Positions 7,586 through 14,281 of a stretch of 15,057 bases of DNA are shown piece after piece. Location: positions 1 to 15,057 of the forward strand of contig QFQI01000023.1 of assembly GCA_003243195.1 (NCBI GenBank), given 5' to 3'. Every line of letters begins with the position of its first letter. Position 1 is the first letter of the stretch. Source of the stretch: Sphingomonas taxi. GTDB taxonomy: Bacteria > Pseudomonadota > Alphaproteobacteria > Sphingomonadales > Sphingomonadaceae. Below the pieces are notes generated by a model. The model saw only the letters and a list, made by a program, of their open reading frames with translations. It had not been told where the DNA came from and ran no database searches. Position numbers and translations under genes: made by a program.

Positions 7586-8162
7586 CGCCTACAAGCCCCG
7601 CATGAAGGCGATCTATGACGATCGCATCGTGGCGGCGATGACCGAGAAGTTCGGTTACAAGAATGCGCTGGAGATCCCGCGCATCGAGAAGATCGTGCTC
7701 AACATGGGCGTCGGCGAGGCGACCCAGGACAAGAAGCGCGTCGATCAGGCCGCATCCGAGATGGAGCTGATCGCGGGCCAGAAGCCGGTCATCACCAAGG
7801 CGAAGAAGTCGATCGCGCAGTTCAAGCTGCGTGAAGGCATGCCGATCGGCGTCAAGGTGACGCTGCGTCGCGAGCGCATGTACGAGTTCCTCGACCGCTT
7901 CATCACCATCGCGCTCCCGCGCGTCCGCGACTTCCGCGGGCTGAACCCGAAGAGCTTCGACGGTCGCGGCAATTATGCCTGCGGTATCAAGGAGCAGATC
8001 GTGTTCCCGGAGATCAACTATGACCGCATCGACAAGGTGCGCGGCATGGACGTGATCGTGACCACGACCGCGAAGACCGACGACGAGGCGCGCGAGCTGC
8101 TGCGTCTGTTCGGCTTCCCGTTCCCGATCGAGGACGAAACGACCGAGAAGAAGGCGGCATGA
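7578..8162 (+). CDS. rplE: 50S ribosomal protein L5
   Basis: L5 binds 5S rRNA and contacts P-site tRNA in the central protuberance. The start is the GTG at 7578, preceded by GGGGAG (7565-7570) and overlapping rplX by 8 bases. It gives 194 residues, MADAYKPRMKAIYDDRIV onward. Conserved segments include EIPRIEKIVLNMGVGEA (about 31-47), ITKAKKSIAQFKLREG (about 72-87) and PRVRDFRGL (about 114-122). The frame is open further upstream, into rplX, without L5 similarity. In E. coli S8 represses spc at the rplX-rplE junction; no such site is recognised here. Confidence 0.97.
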   Translation: MADAYKPRMKAIYDDRIVAAMTEKFGYKNALEIPRIEKIVLNMGVGEATQDKKRVDQAASEMELIAGQKPVITKAKKSIAQFKLREGMPIGVKVTLRRERMYEFLDRFITIALPRVRDFRGLNPKSFDGRGNYACGIKEQIVFPEINYDRIDKVRGMDVIVTTTAKTDDEARELLRLFGFPFPIEDETTEKKAA

Positions 8163-8197
8163 CCGTCCTTCTGGTCTGATAAAGAGAGCTTAAGTCC

Positions 8198-8503
8198 ATG
8201 GCGAAACTGAGTTCCGTGAACAAGAACGAGCGTCGCAAGAAGCTGGTCGCGCAATATGCGCCCAAGCTGGCGAAGCTGAAGGCGCAGGCCAACGACCAGT
8301 CGCTTGACGAGACCGAGCGTCTCATCGCGCGCCTGAAGATGGCCGAGCTGCCGCGCAACGCGAACCCCACGCGTATCCGCAACCGCTGCGCGCTGACCGG
8401 TCGTCCGCGTGCGTATTACCGCAAGTTCGGGCTTGCCCGTGTGATGCTGCGCGATCTGGCCAACAAGGGCCTGATCCCGGGTCTCACCAAGTCGAGCTGG
8501 TAA
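8198..8503 (+). CDS. rpsN: 30S ribosomal protein S14 (zinc-free type)
   Basis: S14 is a late-assembling protein of the 30S head. The 101-residue length and the segment NRCALTGRPRAYYRKFGLAR (about 64-83), with no pair of CXXC motifs, mark the long zinc-independent form. The C terminus is the invariant-looking KSSW. The ATG at 8198 follows AAAGAGAG (8180-8187) in a 35-base gap after rplE. rpsH follows after 9 bases. Confidence 0.98.
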   Translation: MAKLSSVNKNERRKKLVAQYAPKLAKLKAQANDQSLDETERLIARLKMAELPRNANPTRIRNRCALTGRPRAYYRKFGLARVMLRDLANKGLIPGLTKSSW

Positions 8504-8512
8504 GGACGTAAG

Positions 8513-8908
8513 ATGGCAGTGACCGATCCCCTGGGTGACCTGCTCACCCGCATCCGCAACGGCCAGCGCGCCCGCAAGGACAGCGTGCTGTCGCCGGCGT
8601 CGAAGCTGCGCGTCCGCGTGCTCGACGTGCTCCAGCGCGAAGGCTATATCCGCGGTTATTCCGAGGAGCAGATGGGCCCCGCCGCCGGCGTGCGCATCGA
8701 GCTGAAGTATTTCGAGGGCCAGCCCGCGATCAAGCACGTCGCGCGCGTCTCCAAGCCGGGCCGCCGCGTCTATTCGGGTTCGTCCGATTTGCCGCGCGTG
8801 ATGAACGGCCTGGGCATCACCATCGTCTCGACGCCGCGCGGCGTGCTGTCCGATGCGGAAGCGCGCGAGCAGAACGTCGGTGGCGAAGTGCTGGCGGAGG
8901 TGTTCTGA
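8513..8908 (+). CDS. rpsH: 30S ribosomal protein S8
   Basis: S8 binds the central domain of 16S rRNA and is the spc-operon repressor in E. coli. The 131-residue product matches the family: TDPLGDLLTRIRNGQRARK at the N terminus, REGYIRGYS near residue 43, and the C-terminal rRNA-binding segment STPRGVLSDAEAREQNVGGE (about 105-124). AAGGA (8503-8507) precedes the ATG. The stop overlaps the rplF start (TGATG). Confidence 0.99.
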   Translation: MAVTDPLGDLLTRIRNGQRARKDSVLSPASKLRVRVLDVLQREGYIRGYSEEQMGPAAGVRIELKYFEGQPAIKHVARVSKPGRRVYSGSSDLPRVMNGLGITIVSTPRGVLSDAEAREQNVGGEVLAEVF

Positions 8909-9441
8909 TGAGCCGTATCGGCAAGAAGGCGGTCGCCATCCCCTCGGGCGTGACCGCGACGCGCAACGGCAACGAGCTGTCGGTGAAGGGACCCAAGGGC
9001 ACCCTGTCGATGCCGCTGTCGGACCTCATCAACTACGACGTGCAGGGTGATTCGATCGGCGTGCAGCCGGCGAACGACACCAAGCGCGCGCGCGCCTTCT
9101 GGGGCATGCAGCGTACGCTGGTGCAGAACCTGGTGACCGGCGTGACGGAGGGCTTCACCAAGAAGCTGCTCATCACCGGCGTCGGCTATCGTGCTGCCGC
9201 GCAGGGCCGTAACCTGAAGCTGCAGCTCGGCTACAGCCACGACGTCAACATCGACGTGCCGGAAGGCATCGAGGTGAAGACGCCGGACGCCACCACCGTC
9301 GAGATCAGCGGTGCTGATCGCCAGAAGGTCGGCCAGCTGGCCGCCGAGATCCGCCGCTGGCGCAAGCCGGAGCCGTACAAGGGCAAGGGCATCAAGTACG
9401 ACGGCGAGTATATCTTCCGTAAGGAAGGGAAGAAGAAGTGA
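8908..9441 (+). CDS. rplF: 50S ribosomal protein L6
   Basis: L6 is located near the factor-binding centre of the 50S subunit. It has 177 residues, the E. coli length, and the two-repeat architecture of the family. The start MSRIGKKAVAIPSGVT and the C-terminal WRKPEPYKGKGIKYDGEY (about 151-168) are diagnostic. GGAGG (8896-8900) within rpsH is the ribosome site. It overlaps rpsH by one base and rplR by four (GTGA). Confidence 0.99.
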   Translation: MSRIGKKAVAIPSGVTATRNGNELSVKGPKGTLSMPLSDLINYDVQGDSIGVQPANDTKRARAFWGMQRTLVQNLVTGVTEGFTKKLLITGVGYRAAAQGRNLKLQLGYSHDVNIDVPEGIEVKTPDATTVEISGADRQKVGQLAAEIRRWRKPEPYKGKGIKYDGEYIFRKEGKKK

Positions 9442-9788
9442 CCAAGGGTCTTTCGCTTTTCGAGAAGCGGCGTCGCCGCAACCGTACTGCGCTGCGTGCG
9501 CGTTCGGGCACGCGTCCGCGCCTGTCGGTGCATCGTTCGGGCAAGCACATCTACGCGCAGGTCATCGACGACGCGCAGGGTCGTACCGTGGCCTCGGCCT
9601 CGACGCTGTCCGGCCATGAGGGCAAGACCGCCAATGCCGAGGCGGCTGCCGCCGTCGGCAAGCGCGTCGCGGAGGCCGCCAAGGCCGCCGGCGTCACGCA
9701 GGTGGTCTTCGACCGCGGTGGCTTCCTCTTTCACGGCCGGGTGAAGGCGCTGGCCGAGGCCGCGCGCGAAGCCGGACTGGAGTTCTAA
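9438..9788 (+). CDS. rplR: 50S ribosomal protein L18
   Basis: L18 binds 5S rRNA together with L5 in the central protuberance. The product is 116 residues, normal for the family, starting from GTG at 9438 in a GTGA overlap with the rplF stop and after GGAAGGG (9422-9428). A basic N terminus (FEKRRRRNRTALRAR) leads into RLSVHRSGKHIYAQVIDD, and the conserved VVFDRGGFLFHGRVKALAEA is near the C terminus (about 88-107). Confidence 0.98.
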   Translation: MTKGLSLFEKRRRRNRTALRARSGTRPRLSVHRSGKHIYAQVIDDAQGRTVASASTLSGHEGKTANAEAAAAVGKRVAEAAKAAGVTQVVFDRGGFLFHGRVKALAEAAREAGLEF

Positions 9789-9791
9789 GAC

Positions 9792-10559
9792 ATGGCTGAC
9801 GACAACAACCAGCAGCCGCAGGCGCCCGAGAACGGCGCGCCGCAGGACGCGGCGCCCGCCGGCGCTCCGCACGACGGTGGCCAGCGCGGTGCGCGTGGCG
9901 GCCGTGGCCGCGGCGGACCGGGCGGCGGTGGCCGTGGTGGCCCCGGCGGCAATCGTGGCGGCGGCCGTGACGGTCGCGGCGGGCGTCGTGACGATCGCCG
10001 TGGCGGTCAGGACGATGGCGGCGAGGAGCTGATCGAGAAGCTCGTCCACATCAACCGCGTGTCCAAGACGGTGAAGGGCGGCAAGCGCTTCGGCTTCGCG
10101 GCGCTGGTCGTCGTGGGCGACGGCAAGGGTCGCGTCGGCTTTGGTCACGGCAAGGCGCGTGAAGTGCCGGAAGCGATCTCCAAGGCGACTGCGGCTGCGA
10201 AGAAGAAGATGGTCCGCGTGCCGCTGAAGGAAGGCCGCACGCTGCACCACGACGGCAACGGCCACTTCGGCGCTGGCCGCGTCACGCTCCGCTCGGCGCC
10301 GCAGGGCACCGGGATCATCGCGGGCGGCCCGATGCGCGCCGTGTTCGAGAGCCTGGGCGTCCACGATGTGGTCACCAAGTCGATCGGCACGTCGAACCCG
10401 TACAACATGATCCGTGCGACGTTCGAGGCGCTGGGCGACCAGACCTCGCCGAAGTCGGTGGCGCAGCGTCGCGGCAAGAAGATCGCCGATCTGCTCGGCC
10501 GGGCGCATGGCGCCGACGCGCAGACCGCCGAGGCTGATGCCGCGGCCGTGGTGGAGTAA
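9792..10559 (+). CDS. rpsE: 30S ribosomal protein S5 with long Gly/Arg-rich N-terminal extension
   Basis: S5 lies at the mRNA entry site and affects decoding accuracy. The product has 255 residues against 167 in E. coli. Residues 1-28 are Gln/Pro/Ala/Asp-rich; residues 29-73 are an RGG-like stretch of Gly and Arg (for example RGGRGRGGPGG at 35-45). The normal S5 core begins near residue 78 (EELIEKLVHINRVSKTVKGG), with the double-stranded-RNA-binding-like fold and the conserved GTGIIAGGPMRAVFE (about 171-185), and ends in an Ala-rich tail. GGAG (9779-9782) precedes the ATG, which the extended frame supports. The extension is probably disordered; its role is unknown to me. Confidence 0.98.
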   Translation: MADDNNQQPQAPENGAPQDAAPAGAPHDGGQRGARGGRGRGGPGGGGRGGPGGNRGGGRDGRGGRRDDRRGGQDDGGEELIEKLVHINRVSKTVKGGKRFGFAALVVVGDGKGRVGFGHGKAREVPEAISKATAAAKKKMVRVPLKEGRTLHHDGNGHFGAGRVTLRSAPQGTGIIAGGPMRAVFESLGVHDVVTKSIGTSNPYNMIRATFEALGDQTSPKSVAQRRGKKIADLLGRAHGADAQTAEADAAAVVE

Positions 10560-10565
10560 GGCGAC

Positions 10566-10745
10566 ATGGCGACCATCAAGGTGAAGCAGACCGGATCGCC
10601 GATCCGGCGCACCAAGGACCAGCGGGCGACCCTGGTCGGCCTGGGCCTCAACAAGATGCACAAGGTTGCGGAACTGACCGACACCCCCGAGGTGCGCGGC
10701 ATGATCCGCAAGGTGCAGCACATGGTCGAGGTGGTCGAGGGCTGA
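10566..10745 (+). CDS. rpmD: 50S ribosomal protein L30
   Basis: L30 is a small 50S protein. The product is only 59 residues, the normal family size: MATIKVKQTGSPIRRTKDQ, then TLVGLGLNKMHKV (about 22-34) and a C-terminal RGMIRKVQHMVEV. The ATG at 10566 lies 6 bases after the rpsE stop with AAGG in between. It is last in the spc block before a strong terminator structure, which separates it from rplO, its usual neighbour. Confidence 0.98.
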   Translation: MATIKVKQTGSPIRRTKDQRATLVGLGLNKMHKVAELTDTPEVRGMIRKVQHMVEVVEG

Positions 10746-10778
10746 GCCCCGCCGCGATCAACTGGTGACAAACGACGG

Positions 10779-10811
10779 GAAGGGGGCTAACCGGCCCCCT
10801 TCTCCATTTTT
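10779..10811 (+). terminator. Strong intrinsic terminator between rpmD and rplO
   Basis: A perfect 9-bp stem, GAAGGGGGC (10779-10787) with GCCCCCTTC (10794-10802), has a 6-base loop and is followed by TCCATTTTT and more T-rich sequence. It is the best intrinsic-terminator candidate in the window. It would separate rplO, secY and adk from the upstream spc genes unless read-through or a further promoter supplies them. Confidence 0.82.
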
Positions 10812-10857
10812 CCGTTTCCTCTTTTCAGCGCGACCAAAGCGAAAGCGAGTGCATATC

Positions 10858-11379
10858 ATGAAGCTCAACGAACTCAGCGACAACCAGGGCGCCCGCCACC
10901 GCAAGATCCGCGTCGGACGCGGCATCGGCTCGGGCAAGGGCAAGACCGGCGGTCGTGGCCAGAAGGGTCAGAAGAGCCGCGAGGGCGTGTCGATCGCCGG
11001 CTTCGAGGGCGGCCAGATGCCGCTGCACATGCGGCTGCCGAAGCGCGGCTTCAACAACATCTTCGCCAAGGATTATGCCGAGGTGAACCTGGGCGCGATC
11101 CAGAAGGCGATCGATTCGGGCAAGCTGACCGGCACCGACATCGACCATGCCGCGCTGAAGGCCGCCGGCCTGGCGCGTGGCGGCAAGGATGGCGTCCGCC
11201 TGCTCGCCAAGGGTGAATATTCGGCCAAGCTGAACTTCACCGTCGCCGGCGTCTCCGCCGGTGCGCGCGCCGCCGTCGAGAAGGCCGGCGGATCGGTGAC
11301 CGTGCCAGAGATCGTGCCCGCCGCCGACAAGGCCAAGGCGAAGCACCGTACTGCGCAGGCCGCGCGCAAGCAGGCGTAA
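10858..11379 (+). CDS. rplO: 50S ribosomal protein L15
   Basis: L15 is a late-assembly organiser of the 50S subunit. The product is 173 residues. The N terminus MKLNELSDNQGARHRKIRVG is typical, followed by the glycine- and lysine-rich stretch GRGIGSGKGKTGGRGQKGQK (20-39) and the conserved FEGGQMPLHMRLPKRGF (about 49-65). The C terminus is extended by a basic Lys/Ala tail. The ATG at 10858 is chosen for the canonical N terminus; the ribosome site is weak (GCGAG, 10845-10849). The frame is open upstream through the terminator, which argues against an earlier start. Confidence 0.97.
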   Translation: MKLNELSDNQGARHRKIRVGRGIGSGKGKTGGRGQKGQKSREGVSIAGFEGGQMPLHMRLPKRGFNNIFAKDYAEVNLGAIQKAIDSGKLTGTDIDHAALKAAGLARGGKDGVRLLAKGEYSAKLNFTVAGVSAGARAAVEKAGGSVTVPEIVPAADKAKAKHRTAQAARKQA

Positions 11380-11391
11380 GCGAACGGGGCG

Positions 11392-11417
11392 GGCGGCGCG
11401 GCGATGGTCGCGCCGCC
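11392..11417 (+). other. Perfect 9-bp GC hairpin after rplO
   Basis: GGCGGCGCG (11392-11400), loop of 8, CGCGCCGCC (11409-11417), starting 12 bases after the rplO stop. No T-tract follows, so it may protect a 3' end or act as a weak or factor-dependent terminator. The rest of the 282-base rplO-secY gap holds the candidate promoter and one further stem, but no gene. Confidence 0.5.
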
Positions 11418-11574
11418 GTCGTCATGCCGGATACGCTCCGGTCGCGACGGTTCCCGGCGTCCCACGGCTGGTGGGGCGGGATCGTGGTGGCCGGGGCACG
11501 TCCGGGATGACTCGTCAGGCGGGGCAGCCGCCTCGCGCGCCCGCCTCTTTCACACCGCGCATCGCCGACCGGGT

Positions 11575-11602
11575 TAGACAAGGCGCGCGATGCGCCTATA
11601 TG
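11575..11602 (+). promoter_or_regulatory. Candidate secY promoter with a palindrome in its spacer
   Basis: TAGACA (11575-11580; five of six to TTGACA), a 16-base spacer, then TATATG (11597-11602; four of six to TATAAT) stands out in GC-rich surroundings about 60 bases before secY. Between them, AGGCGC (11581-11586) and GCGCCT (11592-11597) form an inverted repeat. A further stem CGGCGGG/CCCGCCG (11605-11611/11627-11633), followed by TTCTTCGTTT, sits in the would-be leader. Not tested. Confidence 0.4.
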
Positions 11603-11661
11603 AGCGGCGGGGCGGTACAAACGCATCCCGCCGTTCTTCGTTTCCAGGATACACCGACACG

Positions 11662-13008
11662 ATGGCATCCGCAGCCGACCAGATGGCGCAGAGCATCAGC
11701 CTCGCGAAATTCTCGCGCGCTACCGACCTCAAGAAGCGACTGTGGTTCACGATCGGCGCGCTGATCGTCTTCCGGCTGCTCAGCTATGTGCCGCTGCCCG
11801 GCATCGACCCGACGCAGCTCGGCGTGCTGGCCGAGCGCATGAAGGGCGGCGTGCTCGACTTCTTCAACACCTTCTCGGGCGGATCGCTGTCGCGCGCATC
11901 GCTGATCGCGCTGGGGGTGATGCCGTACATCACCGCCTCGATCGTGGTGCAGCTCGCCACCTCGCTCAGCCCGCAGCTCGCCGCCATCAAGAAGGAAGGC
12001 GAATCGGGTCGCAAGAAGCTCAACCAATATACCCGCTACGGCACGGTGGCGCTGACGGCGGTGCAGGGCTATTTCATCGCGCGCGGGCTGGAGGCCGGCG
12101 GCGCGGTGATCGAGCCGGGGATGCTGTTCCGCGTCGGCGCGGTCATCTCGCTGATCGGCGGCACGATGTTCCTGATGTGGCTGGGCGAGCAGATCACCAG
12201 CCGCGGGATCGGCAACGGCGTGTCGCTCATCATCATGGCCGGCATCGTCGCGCACCTGCCGACGACGTTGCTCAACCTGCTGGAAGGCGGGCGGTCGGGT
12301 TCGACCAGCGCGGTGTCGCTGATCGCGATCATCGTCGTGGTCGTGGGGCTGATCCTGCTGATCTGCTTCATGGAGCGCGCGCAGCGCCGCATCCTGATCC
12401 AGTATCCCAAGCGCCAGACGCAGCGAGGGATGCAGGCCGACCGCAGCCACCTGCCGCTGAAGATCAACACCGCGGGCGTGATCCCGCCGATCTTCGCCTC
12501 CTCGCTGCTGCTGCTGCCGCTGACGATCACCCAGTTCGCGGGCAACCGCGTGTCGGGCGAGAGCTGGTGGGGCGACGTGCTCATCAGCCTTAACCAGTAT
12601 CTCCAGCACGGTTCGCCCGTGTACATGGCGCTCTACGCCGGCGGCATCATCTTCTTCTCGTTCTTCTACACCGCGGTGGTCTTCAACCCCGAAGAGACGG
12701 CGGAGAACCTGAAGCGCTATGGCGGGTTCATCCCCGGCATCCGCCCGGGCAAGAACACCGAGAATTATTTCGATTACGTGCTGACGCGCATCACCGTGAT
12801 CGGCGCGGCGTACCTGACCTTCATCTGCGTGGTGCCGGAATATCTGGTGTCGGCGCTGTCGATCCCCTTCTACCTGGGCGGCACCAGCCTGCTGATCGTC
12901 GTCAACGTGACGATGGACACGGTGACGCAGATTCAGTCACATCTGCTGGCGCACCAATATGGTGACCTTATCAAGAAGGCGAAGCTGAAGGGCGCGCGTC
13001 GCCGCTGA
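11662..13008 (+). CDS. secY: Preprotein translocase subunit SecY
   Basis: SecY is the membrane channel of the SecYEG translocon, used for export and membrane-protein insertion. The 448-residue product shows ten hydrophobic segments in the normal order. The first is at about residues 28-47 (LWFTIGALIVFRLLSYVPLP) and the last at about 405-420. A plug-like segment follows the first, and the conserved cytoplasmic loop GFIPGIRPGKNTENY is at 355-369. The ATG at 11662 gives MASAADQMAQSISLAKFS, a family-like N terminus, with AGGA 14 bases upstream. An ATG at 11590 would add 24 residues without similarity. It stands apart from rplO and is followed by adk after 44 bases. Confidence 0.98.
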   Translation: MASAADQMAQSISLAKFSRATDLKKRLWFTIGALIVFRLLSYVPLPGIDPTQLGVLAERMKGGVLDFFNTFSGGSLSRASLIALGVMPYITASIVVQLATSLSPQLAAIKKEGESGRKKLNQYTRYGTVALTAVQGYFIARGLEAGGAVIEPGMLFRVGAVISLIGGTMFLMWLGEQITSRGIGNGVSLIIMAGIVAHLPTTLLNLLEGGRSGSTSAVSLIAIIVVVVGLILLICFMERAQRRILIQYPKRQTQRGMQADRSHLPLKINTAGVIPPIFASSLLLLPLTITQFAGNRVSGESWWGDVLISLNQYLQHGSPVYMALYAGGIIFFSFFYTAVVFNPEETAENLKRYGGFIPGIRPGKNTENYFDYVLTRITVIGAAYLTFICVVPEYLVSALSIPFYLGGTSLLIVVNVTMDTVTQIQSHLLAHQYGDLIKKAKLKGARRR

Positions 13009-13015
13009 CGAACGA

Positions 13016-13036
13016 CGCCCCGGCAGGCACGGGGCG
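13016..13036 (+). other. Perfect 7-bp hairpin between secY and adk
   Basis: CGCCCCG (13016-13022), 7-base loop, CGGGGCG (13030-13036), five bases before the GGGGAG ribosome site of adk. There is no T-tract. It could affect access to the adk ribosome site or processing of the message. Confidence 0.5.
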
Positions 13037-13040
13037 ACAA

Positions 13041-13046
13041 GGGGAG
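13041..13046 (+). promoter_or_regulatory. Ribosome binding site deciding the adk start
   Basis: GGGGAG lies 6 bases before GTG 13053 and only 3 before TTG 13050. Together with the family N terminus MNIILLG this favours the GTG. Confidence 0.7.
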
Positions 13047-13052
13047 AGTTTG

Positions 13053-13700
13053 GTGAACATCATTCTGCTGGGGCCGCCGGGAGCGGGCAAGGGAACCCAG
13101 GCGCAGCGGCTGGTCGAGAACCGCGGCATGGTCCAGCTCTCCACCGGCGACATGCTGCGCGCCGCGGTGAAGGCGGGCACGCCGGTCGGGTTGCAGGCCA
13201 AAGCGGTGATGGAGGCCGGCGAGCTGGTGTCCGACGCGATCGTCTCGGCCCTGATCGGTGAACGGCTGGACGAGGGCACCGGCAGCGGCGCGATCTTCGA
13301 TGGCTATCCGCGCACCGCCGCGCAGGCCGATGCGCTCGACCTGCTGCTCGACGAGCGCGGGCAGCGGCTTGACCATGTGATCGAGCTGGAGGTCGACGAG
13401 GATGCGCTGGTCGAGCGCATCGTCGGTCGCTTCACCTGCGCCCAATGCGGCACCGGCTATCACGACACGTTCAAGCGCCCCCGCGTCGAGGGCGTGTGCG
13501 ACGTGTGCGGCGCGACCGAGTTCAAGCGGCGTCCCGACGACAATGAGGCGACCGTGCGCACGCGCATGGCGGAATATCGTGCCAAGACCGCGCCGATCAT
13601 CCCGATCTACGAAGCGCGCGGGTTGGTGGCGCGTGTCGACGGCATGGGCGAGATCGACGTCGTGACCGACGCGATTCGCGCGATCCTCGACGGGCGCTGA
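13053..13700 (+). CDS. adk: Adenylate kinase (zinc-lid type)
   Basis: Adk interconverts ATP plus AMP and two ADP in the cytoplasm. From the GTG at 13053 the product has 215 residues and the canonical start MNIILLGPPGAGKGTQA, with the P-loop at 7-15. The AMP site has STGDMLR (30-36) and FDGYPRT (82-88). The lid (about 126-163) carries four cysteines, Cys129, Cys132, Cys149 and Cys152, as two CXXC pairs, the arrangement that binds structural zinc in many bacterial Adks. GGGGAG (13041-13046) is 6 bases before the GTG, better spaced than for a TTG at 13050. The location after secY is common in bacteria. Confidence 0.98.
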   Translation: MNIILLGPPGAGKGTQAQRLVENRGMVQLSTGDMLRAAVKAGTPVGLQAKAVMEAGELVSDAIVSALIGERLDEGTGSGAIFDGYPRTAAQADALDLLLDERGQRLDHVIELEVDEDALVERIVGRFTCAQCGTGYHDTFKRPRVEGVCDVCGATEFKRRPDDNEATVRTRMAEYRAKTAPIIPIYEARGLVARVDGMGEIDVVTDAIRAILDGR

Positions 13701-13800
13701 CGCCTCCGTTCTGAAAAGCTCGCGAAAGGGCGGGTTTCGGGTCGCTTCCTCGCACCGGCCCCGTCTTCATATCGTTGATGGCGGGGCGGGGAGCGGGGCA

Positions 13801-13826
13801 GCGCCGAACGGGCTTTCGGCGCATTT
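13801..13826 (+). terminator. Possible terminator about 100 bases after adk
   Basis: GCGCCGAA (13801-13808), loop CGGGCT, TTCGGCGC (13815-13822), followed by ATTTCC. The stem is perfect but the T-tract is short. It could end the secY-adk message. Confidence 0.45.
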
Positions 13827-13936
13827 CCGAACGGCCCGCGATTGTGACCAAAAGTTCACGTCGCTGACATACGGCGGAGTGGAAGGTGGGTGTAGAGACG
13901 CCCTTGTCGTCACCTGAACTCCCGAAGGGTGACGCG

Positions 13937-13966
13937 GCCGGCGGAGGTTCCCTGTCCTCCGCCGGC
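13937..13966 (+). terminator. Perfect 11-bp hairpin upstream of the small membrane gene
   Basis: GCCGGCGGAGG (13937-13947), 8-base loop, CCTCCGCCGGC (13956-13966), then TTACCCCTCCC. It is the longest perfect stem in the window. The weak T content makes it a possible Rho-independent terminator or an mRNA-end protector. Confidence 0.5.
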
Positions 13967-14035
13967 TTACCCCTCCCGCGGCGATCCACCCGCCCCGCCT
14001 CTTGGCGTCGCGCGCGGGGTGGCGCATGAGGGGGC

Positions 14036-14281
14036 ATGGACGCCCTTACCGCCTTCGGCCTGTTCGCCGTCACCTTCATGCTGGTCTGCTACGTGCTGGA
14101 GGACCGCGCGCCGTTCTGGACGTTTCTGTTCGCGATCGGCTGCCTGCTCGGATCCGCCTATGGCTTCCTGCAGGGCGCCTGGCCGTTCGGGCTGGTGGAG
14201 CTGGCGTGGTTCGTGGTCGCGCTGCGCCGATGGGGGCAGTTGCGGCGGGCGCGGGGCGGGACGCCGGAACCGCTCGCTTGA
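14036..14281 (+). CDS. Small conserved-looking membrane protein, unknown function
   Basis: The 81-residue product has a hydrophobic segment at about residues 5-20 (TAFGLFAVTFMLVCYV), an acidic LEDR turn at 21-24, a second hydrophobic segment at 27-46, then GAWPFGLVELAWFVVALRRW (47-66) and a basic tail. It looks like an integral inner-membrane protein with two or three helices. I recall similar short hypothetical proteins (LEDR then GSAYGFLQGAWPFG) in alphaproteobacteria, which supports a real gene. The start is ATG 14036; GAGGGGG (14028-14034) is only one base away, unusually close, so ATG 14078 (Met15) is a less likely alternative. It lies between adk and rpsM, and its stop overlaps the candidate rpsM promoter. 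No function can be assigned. Confidence 0.75.
   Translation: MDALTAFGLFAVTFMLVCYVLEDRAPFWTFLFAIGCLLGSAYGFLQGAWPFGLVELAWFVVALRRWGQLRRARGGTPEPLA

Larger units (their letters stand above)
13701..14035 (+). other. Gap of 335 bases after adk, hairpins only
   Basis: I see no gene on either strand here; the open frames have no family resemblance. It holds three inverted repeats: GCGCCGAA/TTCGGCGC (13801-13808/13815-13822, then ATTT), CGTCACC/GGTGACG (13908-13914/13928-13934) and the 11-bp GCCGGCGGAGG/CCTCCGCCGGC (13937-13947/13956-13966). There is also an imperfect palindrome GTGACC-AAAA-GTTCAC (13844-13859). No convincing promoter is seen for the next gene. Confidence 0.6.

Noticed and set aside
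9231..10721. Very long open frame on the minus strand (also 5009-6151 and 1917-3239 minus)
   Set aside because: They lie opposite clear ribosomal genes, have low-complexity Arg/Ala/His-rich or Val/Leu-rich translations, and arise from third-position G/C bias in high-GC DNA.
11590..11661. Longer SecY start at ATG 11590
   Set aside because: The added 24 residues cross a hairpin and a candidate leader and do not resemble SecY; MASAADQM at 11662 does.
13050..13052. TTG start for Adk one codon earlier
   Set aside because: Only 3 bases from the ribosome site and gives an extra residue before the canonical MNIILLG.
13843..13860. CRP-like palindrome TGTGA...TCACG
   Set aside because: The half-sites are 8 apart and not 6, and one arm is imperfect, so it does not fit a CRP/FNR site; kept only as an unassigned palindrome.
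13597..14079. Minus-strand frame of 160 codons across the adk-membrane gene gap
   Set aside because: The translation is Arg/Pro/Ser-rich without recognisable features, overlaps adk, and has no visible ribosome site.
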